Below, piece by piece: positions 10,049 through 19,858 of a stretch of 20,695 nt of DNA. The notes under the pieces were generated by a model that did not search any database, was not told where the DNA came from, and was given only the letters and a program-made list of their open reading frames with translations. The stretch's first letter is position 1. Every line of letters starts with the position of its first letter. The translations under genes and the position numbers were made by a program. The DNA is from Priapulus caudatus (taxonomy: Eukaryota; Priapulida; Priapulimorpha; Priapulimorphida; Priapulidae): NCBI RefSeq assembly GCF_000485595.1, contig NW_014577180.1:155455-176149 (forward strand). The letters run 5' to 3'.

Positions 10049-10105
10049 CAGAAGTAGATAATAGGGTATCTAATAGGGGGGGGGGGTCTCTATTATCTAC
10101 TTCTG
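10049..10105. repeat. Hairpin 1 (copy 2)
   Basis: It has the same perfect 16-base arms as in copy 1 (10049-10064 and 10090-10105), around a longer loop holding a run of eleven G. The arms are unchanged while the loop varies between copies. Confidence 0.9.
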
Positions 10106-10260
10106 ACGTTATTGCACTGGCGAGGCAATCCAGATGAGACGGGATACTAGAGAAGCGTTGCCGAAAAGAGGTGTTGATCCGAAGCGCTGAGCGCAGATCT
10201 TGCGCGCAGTTCCGCGGCAAGGCGCACGCGACCGCGGGAACGTCCTACGACAGTATGCAG

Positions 10261-10325
10261 CGCTGGCAGCTACGGATCCGTGCGCCGAATGCATAGGGCG
10301 GCGCACGGATCCATAGCTGCCAGCG
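10261..10325. repeat. Hairpin 3 (copy 2), 27-bp arms with one mismatch
   Basis: The arms at 10261-10287 and 10299-10325 pair over 27 positions with a single C/T difference, around an 11-base loop (AATGCATAGGG). Each arm includes GGATCC. This is the best-formed palindrome in the window. Confidence 0.92.
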
Positions 10326-13059
10326 AACAGTCGAGAATTTTAGCGGGAATACAATGAAAGAGCTCGGCTGCATTCAGCTGCTGTTCTTTGCAAGTTCAAT
10401 GGAAATATCAATGAAATTGTCAACACCTTCTATTAATCGTCCCTAACTTTTACACAGCTTTATTACACAACAATTTTTTTGACACAGCTTTACAGCTAAC
10501 TTTTATTAATCGTCCCTAAGATTAATTGTTTTCTCCGGCCTGCCGGACATTCTATATCTTAGGCTAGCCGGTAGTTTTCCACTGTTCCTAATGACTTCTC
10601 TCTTAATCCACTTTCCCTTTTATGACACTATTATCTTCATTACAAGGGCATGAAACAGCAGAAATGGTAAATTCGTTTTCTACAGAGAAACGACACGCGC
10701 CGAGCAGCAAACCAACAATTACCACCATTTGTATGAAATCTCTAGCTACGTGCGTAGTGAAAAGGGTTGTGGAATCGCGACAACTGCGACTGTGGACTCT
10801 AAATCACTGTGTATTTGTGCATGCACAAGGGCGTGCGCGCTATGTGTTGCAGCGGTGTATTGGACGGTGTTGAAGTGAAGTTATTAGGTCAAATCAAACA
10901 TTAAGAATATTACTGGTACTGGTACTGGTAGGGCTAGTAGTAGTAGTGACAAGTTGTATTTATGAATCATTTTCGTTTTATTATTGAAACGGTCCAAGTG
11001 CCTGTGACCACGGTAGGCATAATGAACGCTCACAAAGACATGACAATATATCGTATTATATGTTACAACTGTATATGGTTGACATTGAACGCTCGTTCAA
11101 TTGTGACACAGTGTGTTACAAAGTCAGAGTTACCACATACAACTTCATATGCTAAGTCACTTTCTATGAAAATAGTATAACATGCTTCATGACGAGCAGA
11201 TGTGTCGCACATTCTATATGACAGAACTCGGTACAGGCGTGTGGCAGAGCGAAGGGCTATAGTTTTTAGAGCTATTAAGTGACGTAATCCTGCATAACGA
11301 ACTATTCCACAAAGTTGTGAACGCGGTCGTTCGTAGAATCTAGCATTGCCGATGTAGTAGACTTCCAGTGTAGACAGGATTTATAATGGTCGAGTGGCAA
11401 TGATGAATCAACATCGTAAAGAATTGATTGCGACGATGGCGCAATTACAGTTAAATAGGAAATTCCCTAAAATATAGTGATCTATAGCTCATGCAAACAA
11501 TTGAAACTAACTGTTAACAAATACATGGTAACAATGTATTTGTTAGTGACGAGGTCGTGCAATAATATTCTGTCTTTTCCATGTGCATCTGCTAACAGCT
11601 AGTATGAAAAAATGCGACATAACGTTGCATGAGTGATTAATGAAGACACGGAAACAATGCATACGCGGAAGCAATAGGGTACTATCCGGAATACTTCATA
11701 ATTTACTTAAGTATACTGAGCCAGGAGCAAAATCCACTATATAGAAATAAACACATATAAACACTAATACTTGCGCGGCTCCGCGCACCGACAAACGCCA
11801 TGCTATAGTTTGTCGCGCACGAAACGAACAGTCAGCGGGATCCTGCAGTATGTAGACGCAAGCGCACCGCCGGGTCACAGCCTATCCGCCCAGGTCGTCA
11901 GCAGCAGGCACTTGGGACAGAAGTCAGTAATAAACTGATAATTAATAATGAAACACACCTTCCACAAAATAGGCCCCTACACCGTACACCTCTGGTTACA
12001 GTTCCACTGTTGCCTCACTGTTATATCAAGCTTTCCTTTATAAAAAAGCCTAATGTAAAAACTAACGCCGAACCCTTCGCACGTCGCCGCTGCGAGTGTG
12101 CTTCTGACGCTAATGATGCATAATATAATATATATGGAATGTGTGTTTCATATTATTTCAGTTTTTACTGGACCTCTGTCACCAAGTGCTGTGGTCGTGA
12201 AAACGTCCACCTAACGCACCTAAGCTGCAAGCTAGCCAGATTACGTGCGCGTGCTGAGAGGGTAGCGTTTTTGCCCCTCCATCCGTGAACATTTATTTAC
12301 AAGTAAACTGCAATTAGCGTCTGCGTCGGCGCCGAACTGGCCGGGCGCCGCGAGATGAATAATTACAGACAACGTGCCGGCTGCTTATATCCTGACATAT
12401 AGCCCCGCCGAGCGGTTGTGCAAGCAAAGTCGTAGCGCAAATGATATGGAATACTAGACATCGTACATGAAACTTGGTGCGGCCGGCCATCTATTGGACG
12501 CAATTATCTAGTAGACAAATGTAGCAACTGATTTAGAGCTGTGGGGGGGGAAAAAAACTACAACGTCTGTTTGTTTACAAGAAACAAAGCGCGCCGAATG
12601 CCAAAATTTTGTGCGATCATTATCGAGCAGCCCGTCTTCCTGCGTGGGTAGTCAAAGCCGCCATTGCAATGCCACGAACTGCTGAACGCACGGATTATAC
12701 CGGCCTTTGGGCTTTAATATAGACCCGTTGTAAGCCTATATAGCTCTGATAAGGCAGCGAATAGTAAAAGATTGCCGCTGCGCGGCGTTTGCGGGCGCTA
12801 TCGCGGCGGATAGTCGGGCTGCAGAGTCGTCAAGAGTGGGTACGTTAGAAATGCCTACGGCACCGGACACTAGATGCGCTTGCAAGCCGGACTACTTACG
12901 GTAGCTGGGCCGCGGTTATAAAAACGGCAATCAGAGCTGTATCTAGGGACGACCTGTGGTATGCAAGCCGTCCGCAGGCAGCCACAACAGTTGCTTCGGC
13001 ACATATCGCGGTTCATGTGCGTTCTACCGGTCCTGTCTAAAAGGAACGTGTTTATAAGG
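10326..13059. other. Gene-free part of copy 2
   Basis: This is the counterpart of 1848-3059 plus 4187-5764, without the copy-1-only blocks. I see no RNA gene, and no frame that is kept in both copies over more than short pieces. Confidence 0.55.
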
Positions 13060-13330
13060 CTCACGCACGGTCACAACACAAGCACTAGCATTACGCACTA
13101 CACGAACGCACTCACAACCGCATACAGCACGCTAGCGATACACGGACGCGCACACCAGAACTGCTGCAGTCGGCTGGACGACACATAGACGCAAGCATAC
13201 ATGAACGGACGCACGCACGAACGCAGCATATACACGCACGCACGCCGAACGCAAGGCAATCACGGACGCACGCACGGCACGAACCGCATAGCAATACACG
13301 CGACGCGACGCATCGAATACATACATAATG
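13060..13330. repeat. Degenerate CACG/ACGC simple repeat (copy 2)
   Basis: Counterpart of 5765-6060. It is made of the same CGCACGCACG and GAACGCAAGGCAAT words, with indels relative to copy 1. Open frames here are low-complexity artefacts. Confidence 0.85.
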
Positions 13331-13589
13331 GACGCACGCAACGAAACGAACGCAAGCGGAGCGAATAACATCCGCAGAAACGCGCTTGGCAATTCCGAGA
13401 CGTCGCCGTTCCTTGTTTACAAGCTCGTAACAGCAAGGTTTCTATGCGCCAGGTAGTTAATTCTACATCGCACAAGATGGCTCCCAGGCAGTATTTGATC
13501 GCGAGGAATGAGAGGAGCGTTCGATGGGGCTCTTAACCAAAGGCAATTGTTGCTGGGAAGTAATGGGATATCACAATGCTACAGTTTCG

Positions 13590-13920
13590 GCCGCGCACAG
13601 CATACACATGTGCGGCGCGCACAGTGCACCGCCACACAACACAACATCACCACAACACACACACCACACACACAACCACACACGGCGCAACACCGACACA
13701 CACCACTGCACACAGGCATCAGACACGTAACATACACAACAGCACGCACACACACAACGCGGCGCCGCACATACACGCGCGCAACAAATCACACGCGCGC
13801 GCGCACACACATCAGGCGCCATACACGCAGCACCGAGCGAACAAACACTGTATATATACAACGCGCGCGAACACACAGCAGGCGCATAACACGCAAACAT
13901 ACGACAACGGGCACTCCGCA
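13590..13920. repeat. Interrupted CA repeat (copy 2)
   Basis: Counterpart of 6295-6625. It has many CCAC and CAAC phase breaks, and frames of 122-150 codons made of Thr/His/Ala or Cys/Val. Confidence 0.9.
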
Positions 13921-14455
13921 GCGCATGCGGCAGCATCAAGGAGTAAGCGAAGGTGAATAAGTCTGATTCCGAAATCTTGACGAGAAAATCAATAATTGTA
14001 CTCAGCGCGCCCGCGCCCGCCAGAAAAATGCTCGGAACACTTCGCGATCGACGAAGCGCACCCTATGACATATACGCATGGAGGCGTGGGCCTACATTGT
14101 GCAACAGCAAGTGGTCGATTTTCAACCTCCTGTCTATATTAAATCAGCAGAGCGACAAGCTGCTGTTAGATATATTCACGAGCCATATGCGGTTATTAAC
14201 GCAGCAATTAGCATCGAAGGCCAACTACGGCAAACCGAATTGTTCTCCATAAGGTTCCCCGCAGTTATTGGATACACCTAAGGAATCGTCTATGCGTAGC
14301 TCGTTGGGTGACGTAACGCATTATTATCTTTTGGTTTAGTACCGTTCGTAGACACCTGAACCCAATCGTAACTCTATCTTCCGACCCGTTTATTGTGGCG
14401 GAAAACTGCATCTGTAATGAACACCGCATGCTTATGACGGATCCTGGCAACACGC

Positions 14456-14708
14456 TCACGTCACACTCATCACTCAGACTCAACCGTTCACCCACAAATA
14501 CACACACACTCACACACCAACACACACACACACACACAACACACATACACACACAATACACAACACACACCACACACACACACACACATACACAGCACAC
14601 ACACACACCGCACACCACACCACATACACAACACACACACGACACACACCACACATTCACAGCACACACAACACCACACACACACACACTACATACACAC
14701 ATTCACGA
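14456..14708. repeat. CA microsatellite (copy 2)
   Basis: Counterpart of 7120-7330. It lacks the long pure (CA)n run of copy 1. It is broken every few units by CCA steps, as if single A bases were missing. Confidence 0.93.
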
Positions 14709-16575
14709 TAACTGCTCGGGTCTATTTCTTGTCTGTTGCTTTAACGCTAGGTATGCGTAGATTTTTCAATGAAGGCGTTACCTATCGCATGCACAGGGGG
14801 CGATGGGTCGTGTGTGCCAGAATCCGACTCTCCTTCCGTAGTACGTCCACGTGTAATCGAAAAGATTGAAAATACTCTAGAGTCTACTTAAATCAACCGA
14901 ACTATAGCTTGTATTCAGTCTTCCAATGAGTTCCAAAGTTCAAAGTGAGTAACGATATCATGCTTATGCCCCTTAGCACACATTAATCGAATTCGGCGCT
15001 AGTGCGAACGGTGTGCTTCCTAGCTGTTTGCATTTTGCCCAGCGCAAGATTGTCTTGCGTAGGTAATTCCCGCTTGTTTTTTCTGTGAGGCAAAGGTTTT
15101 ATGGTTGGAATAGTAAAGCGGCAAACAACAACACCTTTAGGTAGAATTTGGCAGCGACAGCAAAAACGCTGTCGGCAATAATTGTTTTTGTTCTTCGCCC
15201 TGTTGAAAACTGTACTTGCTAATGCTTTTGGCTTTTCCATCGCATTGGACGTGAGAGATATAGCTGCCATAACCCCTGACACTATTTGCAGTAATGCGCT
15301 TACCGCGTGGCTCCTAAAGTAATATAACGAGGCGCGAGATGAGTTTCTTTCACAAGCTGGCTGCACCGTAGGCTTGTTCATGCTCATTTCCCTAGATTAA
15401 TAAGGTTCATCCGCACATTATCATGTTCCGCCACCAGTGAACGGTGCCGAAACTGCGCACGGGGCGCGGGTACTAGTTTTCTTGTTCGAGCGTAATGACA
15501 AAAACCACCCAACATGAATGGTTGGCGAACAGTAACGCCTGGTGCATCAATTACTAGAATTCATGCTTCGCTTCTGCTATCACAGGAAATTATTTTGTGC
15601 GAGATTTTTTGGCGCCATCGACCGAAGGTTGTATATAACTGTACATAAAGGCGCTAAAGGTTTGGTTACGTTCACAGTAGGGCTAAGGTTAAGGTTCACA
15701 GTAGAGGCCATGTTATTTCTTCACTAATATTAAAGCAATTTACATATGCGAAGCGTACGCCGCTGATGCTTCGTCCGATAACAGCCGGGGTAGCACGAAT
15801 TAAATATATTTTTTCCAGTCACAATACCGCATGCGGGGAAGAAGAAAACACAACCCGCATGTGAATACACCGCACAAACACTGGTAGCGTTCACGCGGGT
15901 GATTATCACAGGGGCTGGTGATTGTTGTGAAAATAAGTGAGCCCTTGATTGTGACATGCAAGTTTGTGTGAGTTCTCGACATAATATTATATACATAGTA
16001 GTCCTATCCTAGCGAATATCCAGTACTAGGTGTATAATAACTAACTATCTGACTTATGAGGAATCTTTACATGTCGAATAGGATATTCTTGCGTATATGA
16101 GTATGCATGTCGGATGTGAAAGGGCCGCACTCACAGCACAGCTATCACAATCTAATCCTGCAGAGTTGTATTCGTTTGTCATCTTGAGTCTGTCCGACAT
16201 GACACTTGCTGCTGTCAGCAATATTTAGTGCTTTCGGTGGTTCAGGTGAATTACCGAAATGTGACGAATGTGTTTTAGCAGTGATGTGAGAGATAATCGA
16301 ACGCCAGACCGTCACGCTACTGCCCACCCTCCCCTAGTATATCAGTCACGAATGATGCATGTCTCCACCGCCGTCGCAATTCCATTGGCCAACTCCGCGC
16401 TGATTCGGGAAATGCCACGCGGTCAACGTTCACGAGAGGTGGCGCTGTCTGTAGAACGGCGCAGCGGGAAAATTACCTTCATTATTACAGGTGGCTGTCA
16501 CTAATTTGAACCAGCTTGACCGTGGGTCTATATATTTGCCGCTCGACCGTGTAAAGCGTAGCTGTATAAAGTCTA
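14709..16575. other. Gene-free right part of copy 2
   Basis: Counterpart of 7331-9104. A 134-codon minus-strand frame at 14983-15387 overlaps the Cys-rich stretch also seen in copy 1, but the frames diverge outside a short core. No gene is supported. Confidence 0.55.
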
Positions 16576-16582
16576 TGATCAT

Positions 16583-16652
16583 AGTATAATATATATATAT
16601 ATATATATATATAACATATATATATATGTATATGTATGTATATATATATATT
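16583..16652. repeat. AT microsatellite
   Basis: (AT)n with a few TATGTA steps. It begins where similarity to copy 1 ends and marks the right edge of the tandem block and the left edge of the LINE-like fragment. Confidence 0.95.
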
Positions 16653-16686
16653 CATATTGCCAATATATACATTATGCTGAATCATT

Positions 16687-16942
16687 GCAAACAGTTATTT
16701 TCCGTCTCATAGAGGAGCGCCCTCGGCTGTCAGATTTTGACGTTATTACCGTGGCCTATCACCGCCTGACGTTTTTGCATGATTGCGCCATATATCGACT
16801 CAATACTATAAACTCCGAGAAGCCTTGCAATCGATGTGATCTGCCTCTAGCACGTGTACCGGTTGACTGTCGCCACGAAACTCGCCATGAATGTAGACCC
16901 GGAGAAAATCTGTTCAGTACATGCAGAGTCTCGCATAGGCGC
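16687..16942 (+). pseudogene. Degenerate LINE-like reverse-transcriptase tail
   Basis: This plus-strand frame has no early ATG and runs unbroken into an AT microsatellite. Its order of residues is typical of the C-terminal end of many animal non-LTR retrotransposon proteins. There is a hydrophobic, basic segment with HRL, then HDC, YRL and a spacer, then Cys-x2-Cys (PCNRCD, about 16826-16843), then a third Cys (DCRHE) and an Arg-rich end. In that family the Cys pair is normally followed by a His before the third Cys. Here no His lies between CNRC and DCRH, so the motif is incomplete. The similarity is by pattern only. A 5'-truncated, decayed LINE copy is the likeliest reading; a chance frame is possible. 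Confidence 0.42.
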
Positions 16943-16965
16943 ACATATATATGTATATATATATA
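16943..16965. repeat. Short AT/TATG microsatellite
   Basis: An ATATATATGTATATAT-type tract between the LINE-like fragment and the left arm of the inverted repeat. It could be the simple-sequence 3' tail of the LINE copy. Confidence 0.85.
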
Positions 16966-17621
16966 GTTTTCAACTTGTAAATATTCTATCAATATGTGAC
17001 TAAATATATTCAAACTTTACATTGTGTTCGTCTCAGATTCTCCCTTAATCATATGACACCATCAGTTTACCTGAAAATCGTATGTGTTCTTCAAAAAAGT
17101 TCTTTGAATACGACACGGTTTCACACAGTTTTCCCAAATGTTTGCATCTATTCGGCAAATGTTGATATGCGGCGGCAGCACCAGGTTGTAACTACGGGAC
17201 GCTGGGGGCTGTTGGGGATATTAGGTAAGCACAGTAACAGCACTTGTTTCGCTTCCTTATCATCAGGAACACGATGGCAACACAGCTCAAATCAGCTGCC
17301 AGCTCGCCGTGAGCACACATTTATTTCTCGCACGCTGGAAACGCTACACGCTGAATACAATTCGATGCCTAATATCCCCAACAGCCCCCAGCGTTCCGTC
17401 ATAGACAATAGAACACTAATCCGATAATAAACTTTCGCCGCACAGATGCGAATGGTTAGGAAAACTGTGTGAAACCGTGTCGTATTCAAATAACCTTTTT
17501 GAAGAACACATACGATTTTCAGGTAAATTGGTGGTGTCATAATGATCAAGGAAGAATCTTAGACGAAAACAAGGTAAAGTTTGAATATATTTATTCACAT
17601 ATTGATATAAGTTGTAAACTA
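16964..17621. mobile_element. Large inverted-repeat element, arms about 260 bp
   Basis: The left arm (16964-17227) matches the reverse complement of the right arm (17366-17621). Shared blocks include AATATATTCAAACTTTAC, TTTACCTGAAAATCGTATGT and GAATACGACACGGTTTCACA. The innermost block (GCTGGGGGCTGTTGGGGATA) is almost identical in the two arms, while the part just outside it (17145-17195) is poorly conserved. The centre, 17228-17365, is not repeated. Arms differ mainly by substitutions, so this is an old pair and not a sequencing loop. AT microsatellites flank it at 16943 and 17679. It could be a foldback element, two opposed copies of one family, or Penelope-like terminal repeats. No transposase is encoded inside. 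Confidence 0.82.
17246..17266 (-). other. CTGATGA...GAAAC core, Penelope/hammerhead-like
   Basis: Read on the minus strand, the centre of the inverted repeat gives CTGATGA, nine bases, then GAAAC. This spacing and wording matches the conserved core of hammerhead ribozymes and the similar motif found in terminal repeats of Penelope-like elements. A helix II closing directly on the core is not visible, so catalytic activity is doubtful. A nearby TTCCT/AGGAA pairing competes with the expected fold. Confidence 0.3.
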
Positions 17622-17678
17622 TGCAAAACGCTGTTAAAACGGTGTCATACGTACGCTTCTCTCTATTATGTATTCTTG

Positions 17679-17681
17679 ATA

Positions 17682-17720
<39 letters not shown>
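17679..17720. repeat. AT microsatellite
   Basis: Nearly pure (AT)n with one ATAC step, bounding the mobile-element patch on its right side. Confidence 0.95.
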
Positions 17721-17795
17721 TGGTACTTCCACGTGCGTTCGATAATTGCTTTTGCGTAGCGGGAGCTTGAGTTGTATTGTGAAGAGATGAACCCA

Positions 17796-17803
17796 TGACG
17801 TCA
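17796..17803. promoter_or_regulatory. CRE-type site TGACGTCA, first
   Basis: This is a perfect palindromic cAMP-response-element core. It also lies within a small inverted repeat, CCCATGA...TCATGGG (about 17792-17818). A second perfect site is 55 bases downstream. Binding is not shown and there is no gene model nearby. Confidence 0.4.
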
Positions 17804-17850
17804 CACACGTATCATGGGGAGGTCTGCATACGCCGCCTAGGCTGTTCCAC

Positions 17851-17858
17851 TGACGTCA
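17851..17858. promoter_or_regulatory. CRE-type site TGACGTCA, second
   Basis: A second perfect eight-base CRE core, again followed by AT as in ATGACGTCAT-type sites. The pairing with 17796 is what makes either worth noting. Confidence 0.4.
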
Positions 17859-17984
17859 TATGGAATTCCATGTAATCCCTAGCGGCTTCCCGTATTTTGT
17901 TTGCTGGCATCCTCTGGATTGAAACTGTCCAGTAAAAGACGTGTGATAATAAGCGGTGCTTGATAAGCAAGTAGTATAATAACA

Positions 17985-18069
17985 TTAGGAGTGACATATA
18001 TAATAATATAACATATATTATATATTATTATTATCTATTCTTATTATATCTATTATTGTTCACTCCTGA
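17985..18069. repeat. AT-rich hairpin with AGGAGTGA/TCACTCCT ends
   Basis: AGGAGTGA at 17987-17994 is the exact reverse complement of TCACTCCT at 18060-18067. The AT-rich DNA between them is itself largely self-complementary, with TATTATTATTA-type runs. AACAT also flanks it on both sides. It may be a small MITE-like insertion in AT repeat or simple AT hairpin DNA. Confidence 0.65.
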
Positions 18070-19858
18070 TAACATGTATATGTATCCTGCCAGTATAGCA
18101 TATCATCGGTGGGTGTCTTGAATAGGAGATCATATATGCGTGTTCATGACCTAACACAAACAACGTCTAACATGATCTGGACTTTGTGGTCGTAATATCT
18201 CTCAGCTCGTTCGCGACTCGTTCCTTTTGAAGCGCGACGGAGCGAAACATTGCCAACGTCACTTAATTGGATCATCTTCAAATGTCTTCGTATACGTTTT
18301 TTTTCAAACTGCTAACGTTACAGCTACTGGTTGCGCTTCGGTTCGCATTGTGAAATGTCTTGCACGCAGAAATAAGGCGAGTGTAAGTGAAGCCGAGCAC
18401 GCGAGTATAGTTGCCTATGTGTATCGCCGATTTTAAAAGCAAGCACACTGCTTTGCCGTTGGCTAGCTAGGCAATTTATACCTTAACTTTCGCTTGTTGC
18501 AAATGTAGCTCTAACAAAACAACATCGAACATCATGATCAGACGATGAATGCCACTAATCCAAACAATTGTTGAAGTGATGCATGTGCGCCGGCACATCT
18601 CACGAAGCTCTATCAGCGTATGCTGCTGAGTGGTGTTTAAACGACGCGAGGGCACTCCTCGCACTGACTGCTCCTCTAGGTGCTACTCTACGTCACATAA
18701 CCGATGTGCATGACAAATACACGCTAACGCTGCCCGCGTCAGAAGACTAGCCGTCGAACGAATGTTTCATCGGATTTTCAGCTCGCGCTACTCCTAAGTG
18801 CGATGTTCTTCCTGCAACCGCGATCACCATACGAACCGTTGCGATGAGCTGGACTAACATTACGCTTGTTTTTGCTGACGCGTGCAAATAGTAGGACAGT
18901 GTGACCGGCACTACTGCCCGCAAACTAGAGAAGCCGCGGATAGTCTTCGATACGCTATGACTCACTCTGGGAAGATGCCGGGCTGACTGTGTAGATGTGC
19001 CCGCAAGCGTTCCAAAGCCCGCGAATGCCTCGTTTCGTGGTTCTTAGTCGTTCCCGTAAAAAAACAGTTGGATTTACCGGCAAAGCTACCCGGTGCCGTC
19101 AGAAAGCAAGCATATATTGGTTAAGCGCAGCAGCATTTTACACTATTTACCCCGGGTATATACCGAGCTATTACAATCGACCCACGAGTTTTAATTCGCC
19201 AACCAGCCAAGTATTAAGAGACACGCTCGACCACTAGAAAATAAGTCGGTAGGCATCTTTTTTTTCTCCAGCGGTCGAAGGAAAGAAGCCACAAAGTTGA
19301 CTGATACGAACCGCGCAGTTAGCCCGCTGGTGAGCGCGCTTTTGATTCAATGGCGGTAAGGTTATTTAAAATTGATTTTCTCCTACACTGGACGGTTTCT
19401 AAGGCAACCGGGACGGCTCGCTGTTGATCGTAGATCGGGCGCACAAAGAAAGTAGGCTTTCCAACGACAGCGCATGACACAGAGGCAGTTCCTTCCAGGC
19501 GATCCTCGCCCCTCCTCTATACCAAAGTCCCCGTCGCTCTGCTGGTTACATCTGCATGCACACGACTTCCAACATGCTTCATTGGCGATTATGAAGAGAT
19601 GAGCTAGAATTTTAACCTTACTTGAGAGCTTATATTAAGCTAGATTACGGGTCCACAGAGCAAGATTCGGCGTGTCGTTCAGTGTCCCGCCGAGAAAGTC
19701 CAGTTGGAAGTGCGTGCTATAGATGCTATAGTGCCAACCTATCTATTTGTTGATTTTCAAATATGTATCCAGATCTTATTCGCGCCTTTCTTAAAATATC
19801 GGGTATTCGATGAAAGTGAGTGAATATAAAAAAATAAAAGGCGAGAGTGAGTTAGAGG
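18070..19858. other. Unique-looking DNA, no gene supported
   Basis: The base composition is balanced and no repeat with the rest of the window is visible. Open frames at 18227-18436 and 18995-19237 on the plus strand and 18747-18965 on the minus strand are 69-80 codons, resemble no family I know and show no clear splice context. An X-box match lies at 19395. This is the part of the window most likely to lie near a real gene, but none can be called. Confidence 0.5.
19395..19408. promoter_or_regulatory. Candidate RFX X-box
   Basis: GTTTCTAAGGCAAC matches the 14-base X-box pattern RYYNYYATRRNRAC at 13 of 14 positions, with AA in place of the central AT. RFX factors bind such sites upstream of ciliary genes in animals. 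With no gene model nearby, a chance match is quite possible. Confidence 0.3.

Larger units (their letters stand above)
9105..16575 (+). repeat. Large tandem segment, copy 2
   Basis: This is a direct repeat of 645-9104. It starts at the same GGTGTCCCCCC motif and ends near TGTATAAAGTC, where copy 1 reads TGTATAAGCAG just before its own TATATATA end. In copy 2 the AT tract instead grows into the long AT microsatellite at 16583. It lacks the insertion at 3060-4185 and the homopolymer block at 4317-4424. It has a private 23-base block at about 14795-14817. Confidence 0.92.

Noticed and set aside
645-16575. rDNA or histone gene tandem unit
   Set aside because: No rRNA core sequence and no histone reading frame are visible in either copy.
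16996-17427. 143-codon frame across the inverted repeat as a gene
   Set aside because: It runs through the left arm, the centre and into the right arm. The similar peptide on the minus strand is explained by the inverted repeat itself.
18995-19237. 80-codon plus-strand frame as a small gene
   Set aside because: It shows no recognisable motif, no signal peptide, no splice context and no second copy to test conservation.
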